IMG/VR virus record: IMGVR_UViG_3300037826_000057
Location: 1 to 64,000 of that record
Length of the DNA: 64,000 nt
Source: a virus
Reading direction: 5' to 3' (one strand)
The translations under genes were made by a program, and so were the position numbers. Below are positions 54,901 through 63,558 of this stretch, piece by piece; position 1 is the first letter of the stretch, and each line of letters starts with the position of its first letter. The notes below the pieces were generated by a model, which saw only the letters and a program-made list of their open reading frames with translations, was not told the origin of the DNA and did not search any database.

Positions 54901-56694
54901 TGTTTGCATTAACTGCATTGAACGGTCATAGCTTCGAATGAAAGCCTCAATCTGGGCTTTGCGCCGAGAACCGCCCAAAGCACTTGCTATTTTACCAAGT
55001 TCGCGTTCATCAATAATGCCTGTTTGGAAGCGCGTATATATTTCTTCAAGAATCTCTGGTAACTCGCGCATACCACCATCAATAACATCTTCTACAGCAA
55101 TACCAAATTCCGAAAGCGCCTTTCTTGCTTTTGGTTGTCTAATTGTTGCAAATAAAGAACGCAATGAATTAGCACTTTGCTGCGCAGACAGGTTTGTTGT
55201 TTCCGCCATTGTGGCAATATAAGCTGTCAGCTCGTCAACATTAACCCCAGCACCAGCTGCAGCAGCTGATGTTGTAGCAAAGCCCTTACCCAAAGCTTCT
55301 AAACTAACCTGAGCCTCTTTGCTTACAGCAACCCATCTATCAAGTAATTGTTCACCTTCTAGTAATTCATCACCAGTAGATGTTAAACTAGAACCCAACT
55401 GTCTCAAAGAGCTTGTTAAAATATCTGTAGATTCGGTCATATCCAACTCTGCTAACCTGGCAAGCTTTGTCGCATCCTCAAAAATCTGCATGCCAGCAGC
55501 AAATCTATCCATACCTTCTACAGTACCACCAATCTGTAAAGCTTTATTGACAGCATCCATAGAATCTGTTACATCTACACCAACCTCACGTGCAACAGTA
55601 GCTATATTATCAAAATATGAATTGATAACTTCTGATGAAGTACCTGTAGTAATGGCAAGGTCTGCCATTTCATCTTCTAGATTTATCATTGTATCTAGAA
55701 GTTCTTGGGCTTTACTAAATGCACCGAATACAATACCTACAGAAATACCCCACTGAGCAACCTTGGCTATATTCCGAGTAATCATGTCATCAAATGCTCG
55801 GAACCTGGTTGAAGTATCACCTAAGGCTCTTCCAAACCTATCAAAATGGAAAGTAGCAGTAGAAACTGCTTCCCCAGCTTGTCCAGACCTAAAGGAGAAC
55901 CTGGTTACACCATTGACTGCATCGGTACTAGCACTTTGTAAATGCTCCATACTGAGGCCCATTTCATTAATTCTTTGCTTAAATTGTTCTAAGCGTCTTG
56001 GCCCCAATTTGGTTTCCAGTACATCTCTAGCCGAAGTTTGTGGGAGTTCTTCAAAATCTTTTGAGGAAGCTCTATATCGTGCTTGCTCTTTGCGTAAGTA
56101 CGTTATACCTTCAGCAGTTTCTTTAATTACATCTGCCTGGATATTCCAAGCTTTGTTAACAGCATCAAGCTTTGGTTTTAAATTAGCTAGACTAACATCC
56201 ATGCCCTTATATTTAGCTTGCATGTCTGAAAGAGCTAATTCTAAGCTTGTTCTTAAATCAAGAGCACCACCACCCTTAAATAAGTCTTGGAATTGTCTGC
56301 GTGAACCGGATACCTGTACACCTAAATCCTTTGGGATAATATTTTGTACATTTGTAATATCCTTGAAAAATCCAGAGCCTCTAAATCCCTGACTAAACTG
56401 CGTTGGAGCCTGAGCCTTTATCTGTTGGAAAGATTTGCGTATGGTATAACCCATGCGCTTAGCAGCTGTACTGACACCCTCAAACTTAGATAGTAATCTA
56501 TCTAGTTCTTCAATGTCATCTGCTCCTGTGTAAAGGCTTCTAGCCCTTTTACGCTCCAACTCATTTAAGGTATCATTTAACTTTTTGGCGTCCTTTTGTA
56601 AATTCTTAATGGACGTGCCAGACTGTTGAGCACTTTGAGCTATTTTTATAAGTTGTTGTGCGTAACTCTTTACCTGTTGTATGTCATTCGCCAT
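51937..56694 (-). CDS. Tape measure protein (TP901 type)
   Basis: 1585 residues. The TP901-like core is visible at about residues 310-550 (DEMADLAITTGTSSEVINSY, VGVDVTDSMDAVNKAL, GKGFATTSAAAAGAGVNVDE). Hydrophobic and Gly-rich segments follow (VGAILGGLVGGPGGSLVGAA), then long coiled coil (ARLEDLRKQLKEVENAEKRA). By the usual ~0.15 nm per residue the tail would be about 240 nm. Preceded by the frameshifted chaperone pair as in other siphophages. Confidence 0.92.
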   Translation of the reverse strand: MANDIQQVKSYAQQLIKIAQSAQQSGTSIKNLQKDAKKLNDTLNELERKRARSLYTGADDIEELDRLLSKFEGVSTAAKRMGYTIRKSFQQIKAQAPTQFSQGFRGSGFFKDITNVQNIIPKDLGVQVSGSRRQFQDLFKGGGALDLRTSLELALSDMQAKYKGMDVSLANLKPKLDAVNKAWNIQADVIKETAEGITYLRKEQARYRASSKDFEELPQTSARDVLETKLGPRRLEQFKQRINEMGLSMEHLQSASTDAVNGVTRFSFRSGQAGEAVSTATFHFDRFGRALGDTSTRFRAFDDMITRNIAKVAQWGISVGIVFGAFSKAQELLDTMINLEDEMADLAITTGTSSEVINSYFDNIATVAREVGVDVTDSMDAVNKALQIGGTVEGMDRFAAGMQIFEDATKLARLAELDMTESTDILTSSLRQLGSSLTSTGDELLEGEQLLDRWVAVSKEAQVSLEALGKGFATTSAAAAGAGVNVDELTAYIATMAETTNLSAQQSANSLRSLFATIRQPKARKALSEFGIAVEDVIDGGMRELPEILEEIYTRFQTGIIDERELGKIASALGGSRRKAQIEAFIRSYDRSMQLMQTSTNAQGDAQEALGKKTDTLRQALKELNNSFKSLGQTLGNEGGFIDFLTDAVDSVTALVDALNNLIDVLGPTATALAGVGSAWALGREFAIPQRLGFGSGTIGAGALANLSKKRQYSNQVSMSLGERAKYIGLKTLNMAGPGLAVGATHLAKAAMGREDLDQAAGRFGGSVVGAILGGLVGGPGGSLVGAAIAEAFVGYVQKSGELQDLLQKDISGASREELVARRAELKQRFEEVTKPGGGGLLGFAKNWVRVGRLVSWNSENLEEYQQNLGDIEGGLGKLMTVMSTLSSVGFGGKFARKILGIAPPEIAQVEEMQEVIRELNKEITELEGQEIDFGFGASKTQKRYLGYQQQFEPGLMSAFEEEREEMPFEFASGEIESASAYNNKIERMTSLVNQMLPIWDAYTRSAEANNSVIQDAASTYTQIGTEMADWSDENVQFITDQALAIAQYDARLEDLRKQLKEVENAEKRAALAAEQRRLEQQRALAVEEFKPILDRLRQETQQAQFGGIPGYSDFSELTQKEFDQVLAKARELQTQFAEELGIPDSAFEDIEKWAALAGENFQWVEDVMKQFVDAAKTEFKDLKSSQEDAFNVKRLQDVDPSKMGEIARRNRYWVEYLSRLRGQSPQQYLQEEGEQFNLLLGENNTLQRLYSTNQAMLFTLQDIKETEEKQLEGMWNIPSGSRFWVPLTSMFYQEGEGGGYPELPELQALQPPTEQTAQNTEMTTQQLAESLGISQTQAARLQEIIAVLREQGYTPPPAQDWDRQGALTLIDKFEDPWEEVFTGMQSENPLGQFLVESDIQNLANLGDYVSEGIDKMQAGSRHENIPQPRKEEPDWMREQYWHPGDTSAQPQRPDYMVDDAMKVTPGGGWENIFQPGAWTPPDVEEDLKKSEGGATGFTEALNKITALWQQYIMGPEQGGKKALHSPAPQQPQQVKVDIPDMQGNFTIQNTVTLDGRVIATYVKRVLERALISTLRSDGNRTGTR

Positions 56695-56697
56695 ATA

Positions 56698-56985
56698 CTA
56701 ACCCTCTATATCGTTTGGGTCTATAATAAATTCAAATTCGTTTTCCTTTTTGTCGTCAAATACTCTATCAAACCAATCATCCAATTTGTCTGGAAATAGC
56801 CAAATACTTCTCGGTGGGCGCTTATCTTCTGGTAACTGCATAAAAGAATCTATTTGCATTTGCTTGCGGCAACAAAATGAAATAGTATGAGGATATGATT
56901 TAACGTCTTTTAAATCTTCATGAATACTCAATCCTAAATTTTTAGCGATAAGCCAGGAATTTCTAAACTCATCGCTTACAGCTAT
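56698..56985 (-). CDS. Tail assembly chaperone, T part (-1 frameshift extension)
   Basis: Open frame without its own good start, continuous in the -1 frame with the chaperone gene upstream. Reading from the A-run gives IAVSDEFRNSWLIAKNLG then LSIHEDLKDVKSY to the stop at 56698, 95 residues with no break. It corresponds to the T domain of lambda gpG-T-like fusions, which binds the tape measure. The fusion would total 331 residues. Confidence 0.8.
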   Translation of the reverse strand: MAVSDEFRNSWLIAKNLGLSIHEDLKDVKSYPHTISFCCRKQMQIDSFMQLPEDKRPPRSIWLFPDKLDDWFDRVFDDKKENEFEFIIDPNDIEG

Positions 56986-57692
56986 TTTTTTAATTCGCTC
57001 CCATCAAGTTCAAGGTCAATATACCCATTAACAACCTGTTGTTTTAAATGCGAAGCTGCGTTATCAAATGCTTCAAAAGAGCTAAAAGCTTTTTGTGTCA
57101 TTTGTTCATCTTTAAATGTACCTAAATAAGTCTGCCAAAGATTAAACACTTCTAGCATTTCAGCGCGGCAAAGAGAATCAATAACCGAGCTTTCAAATAC
57201 TTCGGTTAAAGTATCTTTATGCAAGCCCTTTAATTCCTTTTTACGCTGTTCAATCAACTTATTTAATTCTTGCATTACAGCTTCTTCTACACGCTTATCA
57301 TACGTATCTAACTCTTCCTGGTAGGCTTCCTGAGCCTCTAGAGATGCGTTAGAATCGGGTTTAGACGGGTAGGTAGGTAGTTGGGCTTGGTTGCGTGCTC
57401 TCTGCCTTAAATCGGCAACCTCAGCAATTACAATAGCATTCTTTAATTCCTCATTAGAGAATTCCTCATAGTCAGGTAGCATTGTTTCATGCTCGATTGT
57501 ATTTTGCTTTTTTAATTTCTTACGTAAGCGTTTACTTGCTCGCAATGCTTCGCGCCTAGCTTTTTCTAAATCAGCATCACCAATAACCCTTTGATATAAG
57601 ATAACTGGTTCGTCATCAATTTTTACCACTTCACCATCTTCATCCTTAATCGTTAGTACCTTGTCCCACTTAAACAAATTTTCCAAATTCAT
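56982..57692 (-). CDS. Tail assembly chaperone, G part
   Basis: 236 residues from ATG 57692 (AGGAGG 6 bases upstream; earlier in-frame starts fall in the terminator). Charged helical protein (KARREALRASKRLRKKLKKQ). Ends E-L-K-K-stop on an A AAA AAA slippery heptamer (56991-56985). Lies between major tail protein and tape measure, the conserved place for the gpG/gpGT pair that loads tail tube subunits. Confidence 0.85.
   Translation of the reverse strand: MNLENLFKWDKVLTIKDEDGEVVKIDDEPVILYQRVIGDADLEKARREALRASKRLRKKLKKQNTIEHETMLPDYEEFSNEELKNAIVIAEVADLRQRARNQAQLPTYPSKPDSNASLEAQEAYQEELDTYDKRVEEAVMQELNKLIEQRKKELKGLHKDTLTEVFESSVIDSLCRAEMLEVFNLWQTYLGTFKDEQMTQKAFSSFEAFDNAASHLKQQVVNGYIDLELDGSELKK
56985..56991 (-). 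promoter_or_regulatory. Programmed -1 frameshift site (A AAA AAA)
   Basis: Seven A on the minus strand in the correct phase (TTA AAA AAA TAG); slipping back one base opens the downstream frame through to 56698. TAG directly after the site would add a pause. Confidence 0.8.
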
Positions 57693-57712
57693 TCCTATCC
57701 TCCTACCTAAAA

Positions 57713-57755
57713 TAAAAACAGGGAGCATCCACCTTTTATAAGATAGATGCTCCCT
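57713..57755 (-). terminator. Terminator after the major tail gene
   Basis: On the minus strand AGGGAGCATC ... GATGCTCCCT (perfect 10 bp) followed by GTTTTTATTTT. It lies between the major tail gene and the chaperone gene, probably lowering downstream expression. Confidence 0.85.
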
Positions 57756-57820
57756 TTAAATATACTTCTCCTTATATGAGCATTACAGCTTTATATTAAA
57801 TTGTTATTGCATTGAGGTTA

Positions 57821-59029
57821 TTACATTGAGCCAGAATATACTGTTAAATTACCATCAACAGATTTGAACCCAAAGGTCTGTGTAACATTTTCTCCAACAT
57901 TGGATGTATGCCCCTCAGATGTAATCTGAATTTCATCAATATACAATGTTTTCAAAACTGTACCAGAACCATCTCCACATCTATCAACCTGCGGGTCTTG
58001 GATTTCAATTTTCAGGTCAATGCCTGAAGCTGTAAATTCGCAGCTCCTAAATTCTGTCACACCGGAAGGAGTGAGTTCGCCTGTCGTGAATAGAGCAATA
58101 AGCTCTGTATCAGTATCAAGCACCTCAATATCCCCGGTGACCTCAGGAGTCTGTACGGTCGTACCAACAACACTCTTTGTGCCCATTTCTTTAACAACTG
58201 TGTTAGGGAATGTTCCACGAATGGATACAGACTGCACCCTCTCAATATCATTTGAAGAAATGGTTACCGGAATATCCTTTCCATACACAGCAGCTGGCAT
58301 AGTATCATCACTGACATTCGACCAGTTATTTCCAGCCGGGTCAGCGTGGTAAACTACAACTAGCATTGTATTAACGGTGTCAGCAAACGAAAGACTATCA
58401 CCGCTTACACTATACTCCCCGGAACTTGGATTGGAATCAACCTCGTCCAGATATGTACCGTCGAGAATAACACTAATGCAGTAATTTCCGCTCTTAAGCT
58501 CTGTTGGAGTTTCCGTTAGAGTGACTGGGCTTGAACTAGCAGCTGTACTATCAAAAGTATCCACTAGAACATCGTACTTAAACCAGGTCTTCTCATTGCC
58601 GGAAACGGTGTACTCCTCTGTAGCTTCACCATCTACCGAATAAGAAAATGTAAAATCTGTAACCTGGGCCTTTTTAACATGTACACTCTTAACATAATCA
58701 GATATATCTTTGTCCTTGACTACACCAATAAGATCAACCTCACCTAAGTTGGTGATGTCAACACCACCAGCCGGGTAATTAGAAGGGTCTGTACCAGTTA
58801 GTGCGGAATACAACTTTACACCAACATCCATAGCCTGAAACGTCGCAGTCACTTCTGGAATATCAGTAACAGAACCAGCCTTATTGGGATTGCCAAGCTC
58901 ATTAATATCTGTGTTAGGAAAATCAACAGGCATATCTAAGCGTTGAATGCGGGCTGCAAGGTAGTCTTCAAACGACCCAACAACCTTCAATGCCATGTGC
59001 TGATAAGGAATTGAAACTCGTCTTGGCAT
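57821..59029 (-). CDS. Major tail protein (tail tube)
   Basis: 402 residues, beta-rich, Thr/Ser/Asp-rich, few Lys-rich helices. Position directly before a strong terminator and the chaperone pair is diagnostic. Residues ~160-240 (KSGNYCISVILDGTYLDEVD ... EYSVSGDSLSF) look like an inserted surface domain. A third of the protein (PVTISSNDIERVQSVSI to the end) resembles tube-forming strands. Confidence 0.75.
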   Translation of the reverse strand: MPRRVSIPYQHMALKVVGSFEDYLAARIQRLDMPVDFPNTDINELGNPNKAGSVTDIPEVTATFQAMDVGVKLYSALTGTDPSNYPAGGVDITNLGEVDLIGVVKDKDISDYVKSVHVKKAQVTDFTFSYSVDGEATEEYTVSGNEKTWFKYDVLVDTFDSTAASSSPVTLTETPTELKSGNYCISVILDGTYLDEVDSNPSSGEYSVSGDSLSFADTVNTMLVVVYHADPAGNNWSNVSDDTMPAAVYGKDIPVTISSNDIERVQSVSIRGTFPNTVVKEMGTKSVVGTTVQTPEVTGDIEVLDTDTELIALFTTGELTPSGVTEFRSCEFTASGIDLKIEIQDPQVDRCGDGSGTVLKTLYIDEIQITSEGHTSNVGENVTQTFGFKSVDGNLTVYSGSM

Positions 59030-59041
59030 TATCTGTTCCTC

Positions 59042-59476
59042 CTATTCAAAATATGTGAAGAAGGTTATTCGACTTCTCCAATAAAATTTATCTACAAGTT
59101 CGTCAAAGACATGCACGGGTTTAAGTTTTCTTTTCTGAACTTCTAAAATACCTATTTGAGAGGGAGAGGTATTAGGCGGAAAACCTTCATCATAATCATA
59201 TACTGGAATACCGCATTCAAGCTCAGAATAAATATCATAAGCTAAGTTATTGCGCTGTGCTTTATTTTCAGCAAACACATCAATACGCCACAAGCGCGTA
59301 TCTAACTCACAACCGCCCATTTCAAATGGTGTAGCCTCAATATCCAATTCCGTAATAGATACCGTAGGCAAAACCAAATCTGTTTGCGGAAACCCATCCT
59401 CCACATTTACAGAATCAGGTACTAAATCCTGCAACCAGTAGTATATTGAAATCTCCTCTTTACGAAGTTGTTGCAT
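59042..59476 (-). CDS. Tail terminator-like protein
   Basis: 144 residues: helix, then strands LVLPTVSITELDIEATPFEM, LWRIDVFAENKAQRNNLAYD (the strand-helix seen in tail terminator/gpU-like folds). Directly upstream of the major tail gene, the usual place. Confidence 0.6.
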   Translation of the reverse strand: MQQLRKEEISIYYWLQDLVPDSVNVEDGFPQTDLVLPTVSITELDIEATPFEMGGCELDTRLWRIDVFAENKAQRNNLAYDIYSELECGIPVYDYDEGFPPNTSPSQIGILEVQKRKLKPVHVFDELVDKFYWRSRITFFTYFE

Positions 59477-59494
59477 TAAAACCTCCGAAAATTA

Positions 59495-60361
59495 CTACAT
59501 GCCGCCAAAAATATCGCCTGTTGGTAAACGCTCTCCAACCCCTATTTTCGGGCCAAAACGCCCATCAATAACTAACTGATACCAAACAGTACCAGCTTGC
59601 TCGTGGCGTTGAACGGCATATTGCTTTCCACCTGACGTACCGATAGCGGTACGACCGACACCAACTTTTACAACTCTGTCTTTTCTTTGTTGTTGGTCAA
59701 ATGCATATTGTAAATCAGAGCGCATTTGTTGTGTAGCATCTTGTAAACTGTCAGCAATAATTCCAGGTGCTTGGGCGCGTGTATTTTCTACAAACGGATA
59801 ACCTTGAAAGGTTGGATAAGCACCCTGGCCCATATTACCCTCTTCAATTAGATACCAGTAAGGAGCTTGTTCTCCCCAATAATCCAGACGCCTTCTAATT
59901 ACCTCTTCATAAGACGGTAAATCTTCAAACCATTTTGCGTATTTATAACTCGCTGTACCTTCTCTAGAAGGCTTATAAATACCGTATGTCCAAGCAAATA
60001 ACCTTTCAGAATGTGACTTCATTGCGGTCTTAGGCCCCCAAGCTGCTCTCTGACCTTCAATCAATTCTGTAGGCCCGCCAAGAAGACTTTCATTAACCAC
60101 GCGAAAATCCCTTAAATTCATAGATACCCAGACATGCCCAGGCTTTTTTAGATTTTCTATTAATCGCTCCTTAAGTGGGGGGTAGTTGAATTCCGTTACT
60201 ATAGTACAAGCATTATTAGCTTGTCTTATTAACTCATTTTGAATTCTTATTTCGGCAGTATCTTTAGCATTGCGCTTAACTAATCTTTCTAAATCAAGGC
60301 CATAAAACTGTTTGCCGAAACCCTCCCACTTATGGAGCAAATTACGTAATTCTCTAAACAT
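59495..60361 (-). CDS. Putative tail-completion / neck protein
   Basis: 288 residues. Shares only position with HK97-gp10-like tail-completion proteins. The C-terminus (GGKQYAVQRHEQAGTVWYQL) suggests a small beta domain. Overlaps the next gene's stop by 1 base. Function from position. Confidence 0.5.
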   Translation of the reverse strand: MFRELRNLLHKWEGFGKQFYGLDLERLVKRNAKDTAEIRIQNELIRQANNACTIVTEFNYPPLKERLIENLKKPGHVWVSMNLRDFRVVNESLLGGPTELIEGQRAAWGPKTAMKSHSERLFAWTYGIYKPSREGTASYKYAKWFEDLPSYEEVIRRRLDYWGEQAPYWYLIEEGNMGQGAYPTFQGYPFVENTRAQAPGIIADSLQDATQQMRSDLQYAFDQQQRKDRVVKVGVGRTAIGTSGGKQYAVQRHEQAGTVWYQLVIDGRFGPKIGVGERLPTGDIFGGM

Positions 60362-60603
60362 TAACGCTTATCCACTAAACCCTCAATATCATCTGCAAGC
60401 AGTAATCTAGCCGCTGAACGCACATAATCATTATAAGAATCTAGAATATATTTGCGAACCTGAGCAAATTCTTCACTGTCTTCGTTCATTACATCCTCCA
60501 CTTTTGAAAGTAGGATAGCTAGGTGCCGCTGCTTGCGTCTAGAAAGTGTGGAAATAATTCCTAATACATCCAATCCATTGATTTCGTATGTGTGAACTGC
60601 CAT
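60361..60603 (-). CDS. Small hypothetical protein of the neck region
   Basis: 80 helical residues (LGIISTLSRRKQRHLAILLS). GGAGG site. Unknown. Confidence 0.5.
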   Translation of the reverse strand: MAVHTYEINGLDVLGIISTLSRRKQRHLAILLSKVEDVMNEDSEEFAQVRKYILDSYNDYVRSAARLLLADDIEGLVDKR

Positions 60604-60633
60604 AATTTCCTCCCTGGCATTAACCTTTATTCT

Positions 60634-61074
60634 CTAACCTTTATCTTCCAATAATGTTACCGTTATCCTATTTGGTTCCGGTACACCTTTGATTGCATAA
60701 TTTTTCATATACATTTCCTTTGCGTCCACCTCATAATGGTGTGAATTCCGAACAGCAGTAAGATTGTACCCACTCAAACCTACCGTAGCTTGGCAATCAC
60801 CTTCATGCACTTTCCCGCCCTCAGACCAAAGGGGCTGTTCTGAAGAAAACCACCTAACGTGTGCTAATACGGGATAAGCAGAAATAGTATTTATCCAATA
60901 ATTACCATCACAAGTTTCACAAAAAGGGTCTGTTGAAAGATTAGTAGTTGGGTCTAGTGAGCATTGAGAACACGCCTCACCACTTACCTCAACATAAATA
61001 GTAATCTCTCTACCAATAGTATTTCTAATTTCATCTATTGTTTCTTTTGTATTTGAAGGAAATGTTATATTCAT
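60634..61074 (-). CDS. Connector-region protein with Cys4 site
   Basis: 146 residues. ACSQCSLDPTTNLSTDPFCE followed by TCDG gives CxxC-x12-CxxC, a zinc site often seen in small head-tail connector proteins of phages of Gram-positive bacteria. Overlaps the glycosyltransferase stop by 4 bases. Confidence 0.55.
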   Translation of the reverse strand: MNITFPSNTKETIDEIRNTIGREITIYVEVSGEACSQCSLDPTTNLSTDPFCETCDGNYWINTISAYPVLAHVRWFSSEQPLWSEGGKVHEGDCQATVGLSGYNLTAVRNSHHYEVDAKEMYMKNYAIKGVPEPNRITVTLLEDKG

Positions 61075-63539
61075 ATCACTCGTTTAAAAATCTTATCCCA
61101 TTGCTTGCCAATTTCAGACCACTTAAACTTATCCCGGGTAACAAAATTATAAATTTTGTCGGCATATTTTTGGCGCGTAGTATCATCATACATAACTTGC
61201 AGAGATTTTGCTACCGCATCTGGCGAAACAACCTTACCCTCAGTTAGAATGTCAGGATAAGTATAATTGTATGAAATAGGAATCTTATACATCACATCAT
61301 CTGGGTATATTGTCTTATAGGCAGAACTATTAGGTACAATTTGTGCCCTATGGCACGCTGCTTGTTCCATAGAAGTATTATGAAGAATCACACCATTACC
61401 TACAAAGCTGTGAGAATCTCTGACAGAAATATCCATAACTTCCTGACGTCCTAATTTTTCTATATCTCTAACTTGTGTGAAAATATAATTTTCTGTATGA
61501 ACATAATATTGTCGTCTAGCTCTAGAGGATTCTCTAAGAGGTACCTCAATAAGTTTCCTAAACAACTTCTCCTCAAAACCGCCAACTGTTACTTTATATT
61601 GTGGGAAATTACCAGCCTCTCGTTGTGGGTATGTGTTGAAAGTTGCAAATATGTGATTAGTCCTCAAAATATAGAGAATTTGCCAAGCCAGTTGTTTTGA
61701 TACAGTGGTAACAGACCAAGAACCGTTACTAGATTTATGTCCGTCGCCCTTGAAATATCCCCTCAAAAGTGGTCCTAGGCTTGTCGCTGACTTCCAAAGG
61801 AGATTATGTAGCCTCTTATTGTTTGCCCCACTCCCACATAAAGCGGTTAAAAAATCTCCTAAAATGGAAGAGCAACAATCTAGAGCACTACGATTGCCTG
61901 TTTCTTTTCTATAGGCGGTTGCATATACATTAAATGCTTTTCTCAAATAGACTTTAAATCTTTTAGCTACTTGTAGTTCATTCCCGTGAAGTGAGAGTTC
62001 TACTTTATTATAACTATAAGAACCTTCTGCTAGATACCAACCTAAAAACTCTAAAAAGTCAGAGTCAATTTTAATAAACCTATTAACTCTATTTGGTTGG
62101 GGGAGTTCAAAGTCTTCCCCGTATTTGGTTAGTATTTCTTTAGCTACTAAATTAGACTCTGTGCTTTCATCCGCGGGAATAAATTCACCACTAATTATTT
62201 TCCTAGCATTTTCAATAACCTTTTTCGTAGTATTAAACTCTTTCATTAATGAAGATATAGAAAACTTACGGTTTAGCCCGGAATAGCCGTGTTTATTCCA
62301 AATATGCTTAGAATCGTAATCAATAGTATCTCCACTAACAAACTCTGCCAAGTCCAAATATTCCGGCAACGGCTCTTTCCAATCTGGTATTGGCACTCCT
62401 ATAAAGTCACCTACCGTTATTTCAGATAATGGAAGCCATTTAGTGTCTTTTTCTGAGTAGTCGGTATTGCTAGGTTGTCCCATGTATTTAATTGTTAAGA
62501 AAGGGTGCTGTTTAGTAACTACAACGTCCGGAATGCCTCTACCGGATACAGAATAAGCAGTATCAACTCTACCAATCTTATCCAAAACATCATAGAACTT
62601 ACCATTATGAGAGAGAACTCTATCCCCAATTGACAAGTCTTCCATTTTTACACTTCCAGAGTCAGTCAAGATTTCTGTGCTTGGGTCAACACATAGCCCC
62701 CAACCTTCACCCATTGAGGTATTGAGGCCGACATCAGCAGCATTATAGATATAATTCAATCTTTCATCACTTACATAAGAGTCTGGGCCTAATTCGAGTG
62801 ATGTAAGTAGCAACCGCTTCTCAATACCATAACGCTTACACAAACGAATAACTGACCAACCCATATCTTTTTCACCCATATGACAATATAGCTTCACATT
62901 GTCTGGTTTACCTTCTGCAAACTTAGCAAAGCCCTTAATTGTAAGGTCAATGCGTTTACGCGGTTGATTGCGATTCGCATTTAAAACCACAAAATCTCCT
63001 GGAAAGACACCATTTAAATAAGCCCTAGCCTCTGTCATATTCATTGGAAAGAAAGTTTCTGTGTCAAGGCCGTGTGGCACAATACCAATATCTGCTTTTG
63101 GAAAATAGTCAGTAATTGCACTCTTTCCAAATTCTGTATAAGCATATGGGTGTGATAATTCAACCAAACGTTCAACCCACTCCCTATCTAAAGGTTTGGC
63201 ATCTACCGGAAAATAAGTAACAATTGGCTTATCAATCTCACGCAACCTAAACAAATACTTATATAAAACCCAGGTATCATTTAAGATGAAAATAAAATCT
63301 GGGTCAACATTATTAACCAAGCTGTCTAAACGCCCAAACCCATATAGGTCACCCCCAAGCATCGCGGGGTACATTTTGTGATCTGCGGGGTATGGGTCAC
63401 CTTTGTAATTAATAGCTAAGTGATGAATATCATAATCATCCGGCAAATTATCAATAATACTATGCACCACCCTAGCAAAACCTGTAGCAACTCCACCATC
63501 ACCAATAAAAAGCCCTGTAATCCTTCCCTTATTATCCAT
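61071..63539 (-). CDS. Family 4-type glycosyltransferase interrupted by an intein
   Basis: 822 residues before splicing, 383 after (282 + 101). N-terminal GLFIGDGGVATGFARVVHSI, then PHGLDTETFFP, VLNANRNQPRKRIDL (linker and donor domain), and VGLNTSMGEGWGL|TSMEQAACHR, the conserved E-x7-E donor-sugar motif split by the intein. This is a GT-B retaining glycosyltransferase that uses a nucleotide sugar. It lies among head-tail genes and beside a sulfotransferase, so it may decorate capsid or tail. Confidence 0.85.
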   Translation of the reverse strand: MDNKGRITGLFIGDGGVATGFARVVHSIIDNLPDDYDIHHLAINYKGDPYPADHKMYPAMLGGDLYGFGRLDSLVNNVDPDFIFILNDTWVLYKYLFRLREIDKPIVTYFPVDAKPLDREWVERLVELSHPYAYTEFGKSAITDYFPKADIGIVPHGLDTETFFPMNMTEARAYLNGVFPGDFVVLNANRNQPRKRIDLTIKGFAKFAEGKPDNVKLYCHMGEKDMGWSVIRLCKRYGIEKRLLLTSLELGPDSYVSDERLNYIYNAADVGLNTSMGEGWGLCVDPSTEILTDSGSVKMEDLSIGDRVLSHNGKFYDVLDKIGRVDTAYSVSGRGIPDVVVTKQHPFLTIKYMGQPSNTDYSEKDTKWLPLSEITVGDFIGVPIPDWKEPLPEYLDLAEFVSGDTIDYDSKHIWNKHGYSGLNRKFSISSLMKEFNTTKKVIENARKIISGEFIPADESTESNLVAKEILTKYGEDFELPQPNRVNRFIKIDSDFLEFLGWYLAEGSYSYNKVELSLHGNELQVAKRFKVYLRKAFNVYATAYRKETGNRSALDCCSSILGDFLTALCGSGANNKRLHNLLWKSATSLGPLLRGYFKGDGHKSSNGSWSVTTVSKQLAWQILYILRTNHIFATFNTYPQREAGNFPQYKVTVGGFEEKLFRKLIEVPLRESSRARRQYYVHTENYIFTQVRDIEKLGRQEVMDISVRDSHSFVGNGVILHNTSMEQAACHRAQIVPNSSAYKTIYPDDVMYKIPISYNYTYPDILTEGKVVSPDAVAKSLQVMYDDTTRQKYADKIYNFVTRDKFKWSEIGKQWDKIFKRVI
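61377..62693 (-). other. Intein with LAGLIDADG homing endonuclease (439 codons)
   Basis: Begins at Cys283 (CVDPSTEILTDSG, block A), block B VVTKQHPFLT, endonuclease motifs FLGWYLAEGS and LRGYFKGDGH, and ends DSHSFVGNGVILHN before a Thr. Penultimate His and terminal Asn are present, and Thr is the +1 nucleophile. All splicing blocks are intact. Inserted in the donor-site motif GEGWGL/TSMEQA of the host enzyme. Confidence 0.93.
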
Positions 63540-63558
63540 TGTTTTTCTCCTTTAATAA

